A DNA stretch of 64,000 nt from Auricularia sp. M13 (Eukaryota; Basidiomycota; Agaricomycetes; Auriculariales; Auriculariaceae): positions 4,340,001 to 4,404,000 of the forward strand of contig CM073196.1 of the NCBI GenBank assembly GCA_037042915.1, in the 5' to 3' direction. A program made the translations under genes and the position numbers. The notes under the pieces are model-generated. The model saw only the letters and a program-made list of their open reading frames with translations. It searched no databases and was not told the DNA's origin. Shown one piece after another: positions 44,495 to 55,679 of this stretch (the first letter of the stretch is position 1; each line of letters starts with the position of its first letter).

Positions 44495-44744
44495 CCTCCT
44501 GTTGCTCACGGGTTGCTGCTGCTTCTTCGGTTGTCACATCGAGGTTCCAAAAGTTACTTACTGTAGTGCCCTCGCAATGCAATATCTCTGATGATTTGCT
44601 TCTCGCCATGGGCCGCACGCCGGGAAGCAGACAGCTACTCGGACCTCAGAGCCTAAATGACACGGCAAGGTCTCAGACCCGTCGCGCAAACTCCGCCTCA
44701 CATTCGCCCTCTCTGAGCTCTTCCCACATCGCTGTTACTCGACA

Positions 44745-45726
44745 ATGTTGCCACATCAATGTTTTGCGAAGCTGCCCGATACGGCCTCTATGTTAGGTCG
44801 CTTTCCTGACCCGATCAAGGACGAGTCTCTCTGGTTTAAGGATGGCAACATTGTGCTGCAGGTTCGTACACAATCCCCGCGTGTCTCAGTCGCGAGTCTC
44901 ATCCTATACGTAATTGTTGCAGGCCGAGAACACGCTGTTCAAAGTGCACATGTCCATGCTGGCGCGCGAGAGCGGCTTCTTCGAGAGCTTGCAGGACATG
45001 AAACAGCCTGAAGGCAAGGAGGACGGGACGGAAGCCGCGCCGTTGCGGGTCCTCGACGTCTCGGCCAAAGCCTTCTCCAACGGCCTGCACATCGCGTATC
45101 TCCCGTGCGTCCAGTTTCCTTTCCCCGCATACACCGTAATGATTAACACTTGTCCGCGGCTCAGTTGGGGTGATCCGCCGCTGGAGCGCAAAGCAGACGA
45201 CTTGATCGAGGTCGCACACGCCGCGCAGCGCTACCAGTTCGACCGGATCTTTAACCTGGTCGTGCAGAGGCTCTGCAATGAGCTGCCCGCCGACCGGCGC
45301 CTGGAGCTCGCACTGGCATTCGGGATCAAGCCGTGGATCAAGCGCGAGTTCACAACAACGGTGCTCGGGTTCGACACCGTCCCGCTCGCAGCGGCACTCG
45401 ACGGGCGCACGGTATCGAAGATCTGGAAGGCGCGTCACAAAGTCGGCGTGCTGCGTATGCAGCACGCCGTCGACATGGCTGCGCGGCGCCAGGGCCGGAT
45501 GCCGCAGACCCAGGGCGAGCTCTGCATCCATTTGCACATGGGTGCAGTCAGGATGGTCGCCGAGACGCCGCGCGAGCTGTTCCTCAAGGCACTTAAGGTG
45601 AAGGGCGATAATGACCAGTTTAGAGGGTGCGCATCGTGCAAGCAGGCGACTCAGGCTGCAGTCGAGGCCTTCGCGGGGCCGCTGCAGGAGGAACTGCGCC
45701 TCGTCCAGGCAATTTGGGATGAGTGA
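44745..45726 (+). CDS. BTB/POZ domain protein 2
   Basis: Exons 44745-44861, 44923-45104 and 45165-45726; 286 residues, no frame break. BTB core: ESLWFKDGNIVLQ joined to AENTLFKVHMSMLARESGFF, then PLRVLDVSAKAFSNGLHIAY; helical extension from DDLIEVAHAAQRYQFDRIF. ATG 44790 is an alternative in-frame start. The middle exon is 182 nt, as in BTB 1. It is convergent with the LisH-CTLH gene. Confidence 0.85.
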
Positions 45727-45879
45727 AGCACAGCTTGATGACCACTGTTTCCTCGGTAGTCCGTACGCTTCTGAATGAATCTATATGCCACGAGTGGTGA
45801 GCAGAAAACTAGAACGATACATTATTAGAGTGGTAGCTGTACGATATCATACGGACGATGCAGTGAATGACAGTCATGC

Positions 45880-47124
45880 TCACGCCCGCGTCTTGTCCTT
45901 CTCGCGGTCCTTCCGCGCCTTGAGCCACTCGTGAAAATCGAAAAGCGGAACGACCTGCTGCGCGGCCACGGGCGCACTAGGGAGGGTTGAAGACGAGGAA
46001 GAGATTGCTGCGGGCGCGTCGATCCCCGCGGGGATGGCCGCGGCGTCGAGCGGCAGCCGCATCTCGTGCGCCGTGCTCCACACCGCCGCGTTGTGCCGCA
46101 CGGCCGTCTCGAGCTTCGTCGCTGGAGATATCCCCAAATTCCCTGTGTACGAGAGCGAGCGTGCGTTCCAGTCAGCTTAAGGGAAGGCACGGTGAGTCGA
46201 AAATGAAGCGCACAGAGGATGGCGCGGTCCACCTGGTCCGCGAGTGCCATGCGCCGCCCGGGGAGCGTGTACCGCCGCATGGGTAGCGGCGCGTCGCGCA
46301 GCGGGTCGGCGTACGCCAGAAGCGCGCCGACGAGCGCCCACTCGGCCGTATACGCCACGTCGCACATCGCCGTCACTTCCGCCTGCAGTTTGCGTCCTGC
46401 CGCTATGGACGACGCGATGTTGTGCGTGGGTGAGGGGTGCAAGGACTCGATAAACGCCTGGATGCGAAGGTTGAGCGAAATGTGCTGCGGGAGGACTGAG
46501 GGAATCCATGGCGGTGGCTTTGGCGACGAGGCTTGTGAGGTGCCGTGCAGGACGGTAGGGAAGTGAGATTCGAGGAGAGAAGTCGTGCGTGGAATGTCGC
46601 CAGATAGGATGGCGGAGCGGATTTCTGCGCGCCCGATGAGTCAGCATGTATTCTTTCGGGGATCAAGTAACGCACCGGTTCGAAAGCGAAGCTGCGTTCG
46701 ATCAACGCTCTCGCCTTCACTACTGTGGGATTCTGGTAATAACACTATTTATTAGGTGCAGAGTGGTACTATTGAGTGAGACTTGCCTTCATCCGTGAGC
46801 ATATCGTCGGTTCCATGCCTTGGTTCCTCGGCCGATGGTTGCGGCGCCTTGCCCTTGCCCTTATCGTCAACTCCCACAACATTTAGGTCTCGTCTTAAAG
46901 CGCCAAGCGTGCGGCCATAGCAATTGTGCTCCAAGTACTCGAGTACCAGCAGACGCTGCATCCGCGTGTCAACAACGCAAGGCACATGAGGATAACACAA
47001 CCAAGCGGCGCACCAACTGCTCTGGCGACACGCCCTGACTGAGCGCCGAGCTGCTCGCGCTCGCTGGTGTCAGAGTCGACCGGGGCAGCAGCACGCGCGG
47101 CACGGGCGGCGGGTCCGGTGTCAT
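45880..47124 (-). CDS. LisH-CTLH domain protein (RanBPM/GID-complex-like)
   Basis: Five exons: 47124-47002, 46955-46787, 46732-46676, 46624-46214 and 46142-45880; 340 residues, no frame break. A LisH motif (LLVLEYLEHNCYGRTLGALR) is followed by a polar linker. Then come CTLH (RTEIRSAILSGDIP, ISLNLRIQAFIES) and a CRA-like end (AEWALVGALLAYADPLRDAP). Proteins of this type scaffold the GID/CTLH ubiquitin ligase; which subunit this is cannot be decided here. The intron between exons 2 and 3 fits best as GC-AG (GGCAAGT donor): it gives the in-frame join TDEESHSSEGE. Confidence 0.75.
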
Positions 47125-47521
47125 GGTCACGGTGGCGGGAAGGCAGGATGCGTGGCGGAGTCCGGATTCTAGCGCGCACCTTCGCCCCGAACCACCATCA
47201 TCATGGCAACTGCTATTTCGAATTTCACTGCAACACTTGCTTTCTACTTTTTGCAGCTTTTCACCTGAACCGCACCATTTTACAAGTAATGTCACGTACA
47301 CGGAAATAATTGGCATGCACCAGCATGAACATCGGAAGATGACCTCCATGGTACCGGTATGATTGTTGTGCAACTCATCGTCGGGACAGTAAGCATTATA
47401 TTTCACGCTCTTTGTGTGGTGGCCCTACTTGGGAGGTCTCCTCGTCTCAGCTGACGCTAGCCAATGGTAGTCTTTCAGTTTTCTAATATTACATCGCAAG
47501 CCAGTGGCGGTGGTCTGCGGA
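47125..47521. other. intergenic, no gene seen
   Basis: This is the promoter side of the LisH-CTLH gene up to the inverted-repeat element. Confidence 0.4.
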
Positions 47522-47523
47522 TA

Positions 47524-48009
47524 CTGTAAAGCTAATAATTATTACCGGGCCCTCTGGACCGTGACACGGGGGAGACATTACCTTGGGCCTCCCGTGACGC
47601 GTGACCATCTTCATATGTCTGGAGAAACAAGGCATAGCTTATGGGTATTTCTCACCAGGAAAGGACAGGCAGTGCCACATTTAGACAGGCAGGCAAGATG
47701 TTGGGCCGGATTGTCTGGTTTCTGGATCTTATCAGGCCTACCAATGCTCTCACCAGGTAATTTATCGATAACTAAGGTGCTAGTCACTCCGATTTGCATT
47801 ATACCGTGTGAGAGATCCACTTTATGTAATTATATGTCTTGCGCGCCGAAGGCGCGCCGCTCCCGAAGGTCATAAATGAGAAATTGGTCCTTGCAACACT
47901 GTGACATCCTATTACCTTGAGCAGCCCGTGACATGCTACAAAACGCGTTTATTACCGGGCCGTGCGTCCTCCGTGACGCGTGACGCGGTAATAATTATTA
48001 GCTTTACAG
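47524..48009 (-). mobile_element. 486-bp non-autonomous TIR element (MITE), copy 2
   Basis: Same family and exact length as 24745-25230 but in opposite orientation. Ends are CTGTAAAGCTAATAATTATT and its inverted partner, with TA on both sides (47522-47523, 48010-48011). It contains the CGCGCCGAAGGCGCG hairpin near 47845. It inserted about 170 bp upstream of the secreted Ser/Pro-rich protein gene. Confidence 0.9.
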
Positions 48010-48178
48010 TATGTGGGCGGTTCTTCTTTTCTCACAGACAATGATGGCCTCACCTTCATATGCAGCGCACTGATACGAACCTTTCAGATGGGCGCCTGCA
48101 GGAGCCGTATAAATCCATGGTGCGCTCGACTTCGGCGACCTCATCCCCTCACAGTACACTCTTAGCTTTTTACTCCAG

Positions 48179-49195
48179 ATGCAGCTTCTCTCAGTCGTTC
48201 TTCTCGCCGTCTCCCTCGGCTCATATACCCTCGCGCTTCCTACGGGAACGGCAAGTCTTATCCACGCTCGCAATGACTAGTTCCCTCAGGCTAATACAAC
48301 GCTACAGCATGAGTATGAGACTCCAGTCCCGCCGCAGGGAACGGGCGGCGTAAACACGAAGGTTCGTGCATTATCTTCGTTCCCGGAAATAACGTGATTT
48401 GGACTCATTATCGTCTTCTCGCAGCCTGGACACCTCGTTCACGGCCATGGCGGCCGTCCGCCGTTGAGTGGCAGCGGCATGCCTCCGATGTTCAGCAGCG
48501 GCATGGCCCAGCCTCCGACGTTCAGCAGCGGAATACCGCCGATTTTCGGTGGCGGCCCCTCTGGTGCACATACCCCGACGGCTTTCCCGACCGGAGCGCC
48601 AACGCGCCCACCAGTTAGGCCTGCTCCCCCTTCGACTGTCGTTGGCCCGGCTCCTTCGGAGACTGTCATCGCGCCGGCTCCCTCGGACACCGGCGTCGCT
48701 CCGGGTCCTTCGGAAACTGCGATTGAACCAGTTCCTAGCGAAACTGTTGTCGCGCCCGCTCCGACAGACTCCACCGTGGCCTCACCAGCTCCTACTGAGA
48801 CCGTCGTCGCGTCTGCGCCGGCTGAGACCGCCGATCCTACCGACACTGTTGTCACAGCCGACCCTACTGAGACTGTCGTCGCGTCTGCATCTACCGAATC
48901 CGACATCGCGACGGCTTCTACGGTCTCATCTCCGTCGTCGAGCGCCGTTGATGCAATCCTTCCCCGTCAGCAGAAGAGCGGCAAGGGCATACCCTCCGCA
49001 GTCCCCACCGGCACCCTCGTTCGCGGTCCGCCGCATGAGCACAGCTTGAAGAGCGCCTCCGGCCGCGGCAAAGCGACTCGCGTCGCCAGCAATGCGGCCG
49101 TGCCCACCGGCACGCTCATCCGCCGCCCGCCTGGCCGCGGTAAGGCCCACCCAGCGCCCAGCGGCATCGTCGCGCCCGCCAGCGTCGGAAACTAG
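48179..49195 (+). CDS. secreted Ser/Thr/Pro-rich repeat protein
   Basis: Exons 48179-48250, 48290-48361 and 48425-49195; 304 residues. Signal peptide MQLLSVVLLAVSLGSYTLAL is followed by a short polar segment. Then comes GSGMPPMFSSGMAQPPTFSS and about ten PSETVVAPAP-type repeats, likely O-glycosylated. The C-terminus is a basic section with two PTGTL(V/I)R units and GRG(K) patches. The first intron is only 39 nt and needs a GC-AG splice (ACG followed by GCAAGT); no GT alternative keeps frame. A TATAAA box is at 48109. No known domain is recognised; a cell-wall or effector-like secreted protein is inference. Confidence 0.65.
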
Positions 49196-49574
49196 GCAGA
49201 TAGAGATACAGTGCTAGTGATACCCCGAGCCGGGATTTACAATGATTTGCTCTTAATCATGTCATACAGTCCTTTACATGAACAATTACATTTAGAGCAC
49301 GTCCTCAGACAGCTACAGCTTCCCTCCGCAAAGCGCTCGCGTCTCTTCGAGATCAAATGACTCTTGCTTATGGTACAGTGCTTCACAGCATCGCATATTA
49401 GTGGTGCAAAAGACTCCAGAGCTTCGAGGCCCGTCGAAACGGCCGACGTCCATCAGTATCGCCGTTGGTCAAATTTAACAGAATTGTGGCAAATCTCGGG
49501 GTCTATGCAAGGCACTACGTGAGCGCACAACGAGTTGAATGGATTAGACTATAACGAGAAATTGACCATGTACA
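49196..49574. other. intergenic, convergent 3' flanks
   Basis: No gene is seen between the Ser/Pro-rich protein and peptidase d. Confidence 0.4.
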
Positions 49575-50668
49575 TCAGCCGATGTAGTTGATCGTAACAG
49601 TGGAGTCAGTGGACGATGCGTGGGTGTGCACGGTACCGTTCTGCATTATATCTAGGAGAGTAGCATATACGGGCCCTATGGTTGACTCGCCGTTCACAAC
49701 AGCGGTAGCATTCGTGAATGTCACGGCGCCAAAATTGGCGAATGGGACCGTCTTTCCGCTGACTGGGCCACATTGTCAGCCGTCTCGAATCGCATATATT
49801 CTTGAAGATACGAACTACGGAAGTCCTCGACGATCCACTCTGCGCCGGTCGAGCAGAGAGACGCGGTGGAACTAACCGCTTGCGAGACGGATTTTCCTGT
49901 TGTGAGATTGTCCACTGTCGCCACGCCCGAATTTGCGGTTGTGGCATCCACTGTAAACTGTAGAAGGCATCTCATCAATCCTGTCTGATTGGGAAATGCA
50001 ATGCCATGGGATATACCGTGAGCGTGTCTCCGGGATTGATCGTAAGCCCTGCCTTAGAGTTAGTTGCGGCCTGATTCAATATTGAATTTTCTTACCGCCC
50101 GAGAAGTGCCGCACCGGCGCAGGGTACCACTCATACCAGGCTGCGTTCACCAGACAATAAACCACGCTTTAAAAGCAAGACACGATGATGTCACATTCTC
50201 GAGACGCACCATGGAAAGTTAGCTTGCTGCTCGTTACGGCCCAATTAATCCCTGTCTGTAGAATGACACCACAGTGGCCGCTGAAGCCATCGATCCCCAC
50301 CCAGGCAGAGCCGCGGTAAGTAGTGGTGTTGTCCCCTCCAGCAGGCGGAGCTATTGCATCTGGAACGACCATGCTGCCGCTTACATGCCGAAAGGTGCCC
50401 TGAGAAGAAAGTCAGCGAGGGTCACTGCTCAGAGGATTAAATTCGCATTTTGATGGCCATAGTAAACTGCCCCAGCCCAGGTGTTGGTGAACTTGTTGAA
50501 GGATGTAATTCTCCCCTGCGGCGCGGGGTTCGTATCGCCTGGAACGAGCTGGGCAAGGTTGCGTGTGTACGGGACGTCGTGCCTGTCATCTGCCGGACGA
50601 GAATCGACCGCAGGGTTGGCGCTAGAGGCGCAGGCGAGAGCGACAGCCACAAGAGAGCTGATGAGCAT
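49575..50668 (-). CDS. secreted glutamic peptidase (G1/eqolisin), copy d
   Basis: Six exons: 50668-50447, 50399-50210, 50140-50096, 50048-50017, 49957-49816 and 49762-49575; 272 residues. Signal peptide MLISSLVAVALACASSANPA is followed by NTWAGAVYYGH. Catalytic Gln is in VILQTGINW and Glu in GAEWIVED. The intron between exons 1 and 2 would have to start with GC (AAT then GCGAATT), where copy c has ATGTGCGT, as if a GT dinucleotide were lost. This may be a GC-AG intron or a defective splice site. Otherwise the frame is intact. The last exon is slightly short (ESTIGPVYATLL). Confidence 0.8.
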
Positions 50669-50744
50669 GATGGCAGGCGCCTCTAAGTAACAGTGCTGAT
50701 GAGGCTACTATGAGAGCACGGCTCGGTACGCACGAGGATATGAA

Positions 50745-50897
50745 ATTTTATATGAGCAGTAAAGCATATTGTAGCGCAAAGCGAACGTATGTTTTAAAAA
50801 AGAATGCGCGGATCATGAAGAGACCACGCGTGGGAGGCTCTCGGAGGCCGTCCTTAGCCTTGGCAGAATGGCAGCCGCAACTCCCCAAGTCCCGGAC
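50745..50897 (-). promoter_or_regulatory. upstream module of peptidase d: shared motif plus TATA
   Basis: On the minus strand the GTCCGGGACTTGGGGAGTTG form of the motif is at 50897-50869, and TATAAAAT is at 50752-50745, about 84 bp before the ATG. Confidence 0.7.
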
Positions 50898-52018
50898 GTG
50901 TACCAGGTTCATATTCCTGCAGAGAGCCTATGCAACGCACTGGCGATCGCATCGAAATGGCGTAGCCGAGGCACACGAGGATCTTTAGACCACAGTGACA
51001 TGTGCGTCGATTGTTTGAGTAGTTGGCAGATGTTAGTTTCCCTGGACATCGCGGCATTTCCTGGTGGCGCACAATCTGTGTCGAGCAGCGTGACAGAACT
51101 GGAAAGCAGGCATGCGATGAAGCGAGTCGGAAATCGAGAAGGACCATGGCGCAATGAAGCACTGGTACCCTGTTACGGGATGCAATCCAGGGGGCACAAT
51201 ACTGCCGTACCAGTGTGTTTCACCTCGCCGCCCTCGAACACCGAATTGACCACCATGTGCAGATCAGCATGACTGGAAAGCTAGAACAGTAGAAGGTCGC
51301 CCAGAATATGCCAAAGTATGATGGAGTAGCATTATCTCCCTGGCGGGCAGCGTCACCGCGCTAGTAGGGTCCAGCCACACGCCGGGATATGTGAATCCTG
51401 CAGAGTTGGAGCATGGAGGAAGGCGCGTTTGGGGGAGGAGCAGCCAGAATGAGGATGAAGAAGCTTGTAGCCACGGGGTTCAGACACCTGACTTCAGGCG
51501 GGAGCTGGGGTGATTGCGCCAGTACGGAGCGTGCAACAGCGAAAGCTAGCCCATGAGCAGAATGCAACCTACGAGTCCTGGTTCCATAATTAGTGGTAAA
51601 TGGAAAGGTCAACCTGCCCTGACGCGCGACGGCGACAGCTGGACGCGGCTGCTGATGAAGAAAGCGTGAACCGTTACGTCGGCGCCTGAAATCTTCTCCC
51701 GGATGTTGGCCCGCTGCACCATGTCTGTTTCCTGAGCTGCAATGAAATATGCGTAGGTAAACTGACTCAGTGATTCTCATACTGAAAATTGACCATGCTC
51801 CCCTATTGAAAAATCTCTACATCTTCGCAAAATGCCAATTTATCGGCGGCTTTTCATGACACATGCACCCTACAACAATGAATATAGCCTGTGTCCCTCA
51901 ATTAAATCGTGCCAAATCATATTGCCCCATTCTAAGCCTGCTACTACAAAGGTACTACGTGACCGGCCACAGCAATCAGCCGATCGGAGTACCATACATG
52001 AGTATTTCAATAGTCACA
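50898..52018. other. intergenic between peptidases d and e, no gene seen
   Basis: Open frames on both strands are unconvincing. The left part resembles the further upstream flank of peptidase b (GGTCTAAAGAT type, seen inverted near 50985-50995). Confidence 0.45.
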
Positions 52019-53078
52019 TCAGCCAATGTAATTGATGGTGACAGCGGAATCGTTGCATGACGTCTGCGTCTGCACAGTGCCGTTCTGGATCAAATCAAGG
52101 AGAGTGGCATAAACGGGCCCAAAGCTGCCGCCCGCACCGCCGTCCAGAACGGCTACAGCATTGCTGAACGTCACCGTGCTAAAGTTCGCAAACGGGATTT
52201 GTTCAGAGCCCTCGAAATCCTCAACGATCCACTCGGCATCGGTTGAACACAGTGGCACGGAGGAGTTGATCGCCTGCGATACGGATTTTCGTGTTGTTAA
52301 GTTATTCACAGTTGCTGTTCCAGACGTGGAGGTTGCGGCGTCCACGGTAAACTGCAGAAAGAAGATCAGTCACACGTTCATCTCGGGGAAACAATTCGAA
52401 TGGGCCTGACCCTGAGCGTGTCTCCGGCATTGATCACGAGTGCTGACTCGGAGTCAACTGCAGCAGCAATGATGCATATCTTATATATCACTTACTGCGT
52501 GTGAAAAGGACTGGCGGCGCAGGATACCACTCCAACCAGGCTATCAGATGCCAAATAAATTGCGTATTGTGTCTCAGAGTGCGATTGCTGGCTGTAAGGC
52601 TTTTTGGAACGCACCAATGTAAGTCACATTGCCACCTTGAACCGCCCAATCGATTCCCGTCTGCAGAATGGCTCCACAGGGGCTGTACCCATCGATTCCC
52701 ACCCAGGCGGAGCCGCGGTAGGAAATAATGTTGTCCCCTCCATCAGGCGGAGTTATTGCTCCTGGGACGACTATAGTGCCAGTGACATGGCGAAAGGTGC
52801 CCTTTGGATAAGATCAGCGCGAAAACATATTGTACGGAAAGATCCCTCACATTGATGTGGCCATGATACACTGCGCCCGCCCAATTATTGCTTAACACGT
52901 TGTATGGCGCGTTTACGCCTGGAAGCACAAGGCTCTCGACCGCGGGTACGAGCTGAACAGGTCCGCCCGTGCGGGAAACGTCGAGGCCACCGGGTGCAAG
53001 ACGAGACACGAGTTCAAGTCCGAAGGCACCAGCAGCACAGGCGAGAGCAACAGTGGCGACGAAAGAGCTGAGGCGCAT
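52019..53078 (-). CDS. secreted glutamic peptidase (G1/eqolisin), copy e, one intron lost
   Basis: Five exons: 53078-52851, 52801-52615, 52540-52496, 52442-52411 and 52351-52019; 274 residues, no frame break. Signal peptide MRLSSFVATVALACAAGAF is followed by SNNWAGAVYHGH. Catalytic Gln is in AILQTGIDW and Glu in TDAEWIVED. The intron that separates the last two exons in copies a-d and f is cleanly absent here (VEDFEGSEQIPFANF is continuous). The usual AWYEW reads AWLEW and the following residues are divergent (PVLFT), so the substrate pocket may differ. Confidence 0.85.
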
Positions 53079-53153
53079 GAAAGCGGTTTTAGCGATGGCT
53101 GCGATGGGCCTACGATGACAGCAGATGGTCATTGGTTCGCACGAGCGACTGAG

Positions 53154-53289
53154 TTTCTATATGAGCATCGGGAATAAAGCGCCCGGAGCGAGAGGAAAGC
53201 GCACATCATGAGAGTACCAAGCGTGGGAGGCTCCCAGAGGCCGCACCAAGTATTGGCAGATTGGCAGCCGCAAGTCCCCAAGCCCCGGG
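53154..53289 (-). promoter_or_regulatory. upstream module of peptidase e: shared motif plus TATA-like box
   Basis: On the minus strand the GGGGCTTGGGGACTTGCGGC motif lies in 53289-53262, and a weaker TATAGAAA is at 53161-53154, about 83 bp before the ATG. The flank 53200-53240 (GGGAGCCTCCCACGCTTGG) is also shared with d. Confidence 0.7.
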
Positions 53290-54141
53290 TGTCCACCAGC
53301 CTCCCGGTAAGTACAGGGCCTAGTTGCTCTGGGGATCGCATGAACCCTGCCGCGGGTTGCGGCCTTCCAAAGCATTTGGAGCTCAAGCGGTCGATAAAGC
53401 GCAAAGAGGGTCAAGATGACCGCTTCTTCCAGAAAAAAAAAAATGGTGCAGCTTAGCGACCGTCTGCTCAAAGTCGTGCGGGAAGAGCTGATCCGCTGAC
53501 ACGGACCAAATGCCAGTCGTCCGAGGCCCTTCGGGGTGCGACCGATCTGCCTCTAGCCACTAAAACAGACACGAGCAAGACACCTGATAGACCAGCTTGA
53601 ACCAGGAGCCCACTGTAGCGTTTCGTTGGAGCCGGAGACGCCCAGCATGTCCAGCATCCGAGAAAGCACTGCGGTACGTCTGTAGGTGTTCGATGAGGGA
53701 GTGATCGGCTAGGACATTTGCTGTGAAAGCGCGAAGCAGCATGGGCAAACAAGAAGCCGGTGGTCGGACCCAAGGCGCCGTCTTCAACAGTTGAAGCTCG
53801 GTCCCAGGGTCTACTTTTTGGCGCGCACAGCGCGCAGATCGTGTATAGTACGCCTGTAACGGGGAGCGAACAGGGACAGCCTGCTATTGAACGTCCGGCG
53901 CAACAGAAGTAACGCCGTCGAAGTTGGTGCAGTTCAGTGCGTTGCAAAAGGTACGGAATAAGCTCGGAGCAAAGGCAGAACGTGACTCGAGGAGCGGAGT
54001 TCAATCTACCGTGCATCATTTGACCTGCTTATCATCGCGTCGTCATGCACGGCAACGCCGCCGCAAGCAGCTCAGACGTATCCCACCCGTGTCTGCTTGC
54101 AACCAATCAGGAGTTTGTAAAGGTAGTGCAGAGCACATGGT
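53290..54141. other. intergenic, no gene seen
   Basis: The minus-strand open frames here have no domains. A short plus-strand frame at 54045 (MHGNAAASSSDVSHP) could be an upstream exon of the F-box gene, but no phase-compatible splice was found. Confidence 0.4.
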
Positions 54142-55679
54142 ATGCGCGCTTTGCAAACTTGTGCGGGCTTGTTGCTAATTCCAACGCTCCTCAGGAATGC
54201 AGACGCCGCTGCTGTGGAGTTAGCTGCCGCATCAGTGCGCGAAGCACTTGCAGGGGTCTTGCGAGCCCGTAATAGGGCCACTGGCAGCAGTGCGCGGTTT
54301 CCGCTTGAGCTTTGGCAAATAATCTGGGAGCAGCTTAGTCTGGACGACCGCATTACCGTCACGCACGTCTGCCACGACTGGCGCTCGATCGCGCTGCAAT
54401 ATCCCAGATTCTGGCGCCGCGTGGACTACTGGTACAACCAGCACTATGACGGCTGCCTGTGCCGAAAGTGTGAGTACCGTGCAGCGGCACGTCGCTACCT
54501 CGCGTGGCAGCCGGCTAAGCCTGTGCCGGCGCTCACCAACATACACTGCATACCCACGGCGCTGGAGCGCAGCCAGGGCGGACCCCTCGACGTTGTTATC
54601 TCTATCGACGCTGACGGGACTGAGGCGCTGGAAACATTGGGCGCAGTGTTTGCGCCGTACGCAAGCCAAATCGTATCGCTGGACATAAGCATTGCATGCG
54701 AGACGGGAGTCCCGGCATTCTTTGCACAGTTCCCCACCTTGCCGGCGTTGCGCGCCCTGGCGGCCGTCTTCACGGGCGACGCGTACTACCGACGTCGCAT
54801 AGACGGGGCCGGCCTCTTTGGCCAGCCCATCCACCTGCCCGTGCTGGAGCGCTTAGAGCTCGACGACGAGATCTTCTTCAAGGATCCACGGTTCGTCGTT
54901 CTTCCCGCTCTCACGTACCTGAAGGTCTCGTTCGCAGATGCGGGCGAGTTGAGCGAGATCCTTGATGCCTGTCCTTCCGTGTCGCTGCGCGAGCTCGAGG
55001 TCTTTCCGCGCATAACCCGCCCAATATCCCCTGGGGACGCCGCTGACTTGGCTGGCCTCTTATGGGAAATCGGCAGCGTCCGACTTCTGGATGTCAGGAG
55101 CGATTACCTCGAAAGCCTGTTGGCGGCGTTCAGATGGCCAGACAGACCATCGCTCTACGTGCAATGCGCCGAAAGTGATGATCTATCTCCCAATCACGCC
55201 CAAGCGATACTGTCCGAGGTCGCCCACCCCGTAAAGCTTGCCCTCGATGAGACACGCAGTACGGGCCGCGTAGTCATCCGCGTCACCGGGGCGTGCGGGC
55301 GGCAGCGCGGATGTGAGATGTCGCACGCTGTGGTATCTCGTCCCGCCGTTTGCGGTCTCGGAGATCTGGCGCGCTGTGGTATCTCGTCCCGCTGTTTGCG
55401 GTCTCGGAGATCTGCATGCGCGTGGATTTTATCCAGATAATGACCCTGCTGCCTGCACGTCTTCCGCAGCTGCACACGCTTCATCTGTTCTCAGGCCGAG
55501 AGCCGACGGACGTCCCAGCGCCCGCCGTGGCCGCTCTGATCCTGTCGCGCAAAATCGGCCGGCCGTTGCGGCAGCTTCGGCTTTGCAATATCTTTCTCAC
55601 GGACGATCTAGACGTGCTTGAGCCCTATATAGTCGAACGTGTGCAGGACGGCTGCTCAATCCCCGGTTTTGGTATCTGA
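54142..55679 (+). CDS. F-box protein, C-terminal frame interrupted by a 46-bp duplication
   Basis: The F-box motif is RFPLELWQIIWEQLSLDDRI with THVCHDWRSIALQYPRFWR, followed by leucine-rich-like scaffold sequence (LPVLERLELDDEIFF; VLPALTYLKVSF). The frame from 54142 runs to 55440 but its last 35 residues (from about 55320) look non-coding. The true C-terminus is in another frame (LPQLHTLHLFSGREPTDVPA, to the stop at 55679). The change lies at a 46-bp tandem duplication at 55328-55414. Treating the region from GTATCTCG (first copy) to TCTCGGAG (second copy) as an intron restores the frame, so this may be a newly made intron; otherwise the gene is damaged. F-box proteins recruit substrates to SCF ligases. 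The N-terminal start is not certain. Confidence 0.7.
55328..55414. repeat. 46-bp direct duplication within the F-box gene
   Basis: CTGTGGTATCTCGTCCCG-initiated unit at 55328-55373, repeated at 55374-55414 with one mismatch over 41 bp. 46 is not a multiple of three, so it alters the frame unless spliced. Confidence 0.9.

Noticed and set aside
42914-44509. 531-codon minus-strand frame
   Set aside because: Shadow of the GC-rich SGNH hydrolase on the opposite strand; Arg/Ala-rich with no motif.
53468-54019. 183-codon minus-strand frame
   Set aside because: No domain, poor start context, no splice partners and a Cys/Arg-rich composition typical of chance frames.
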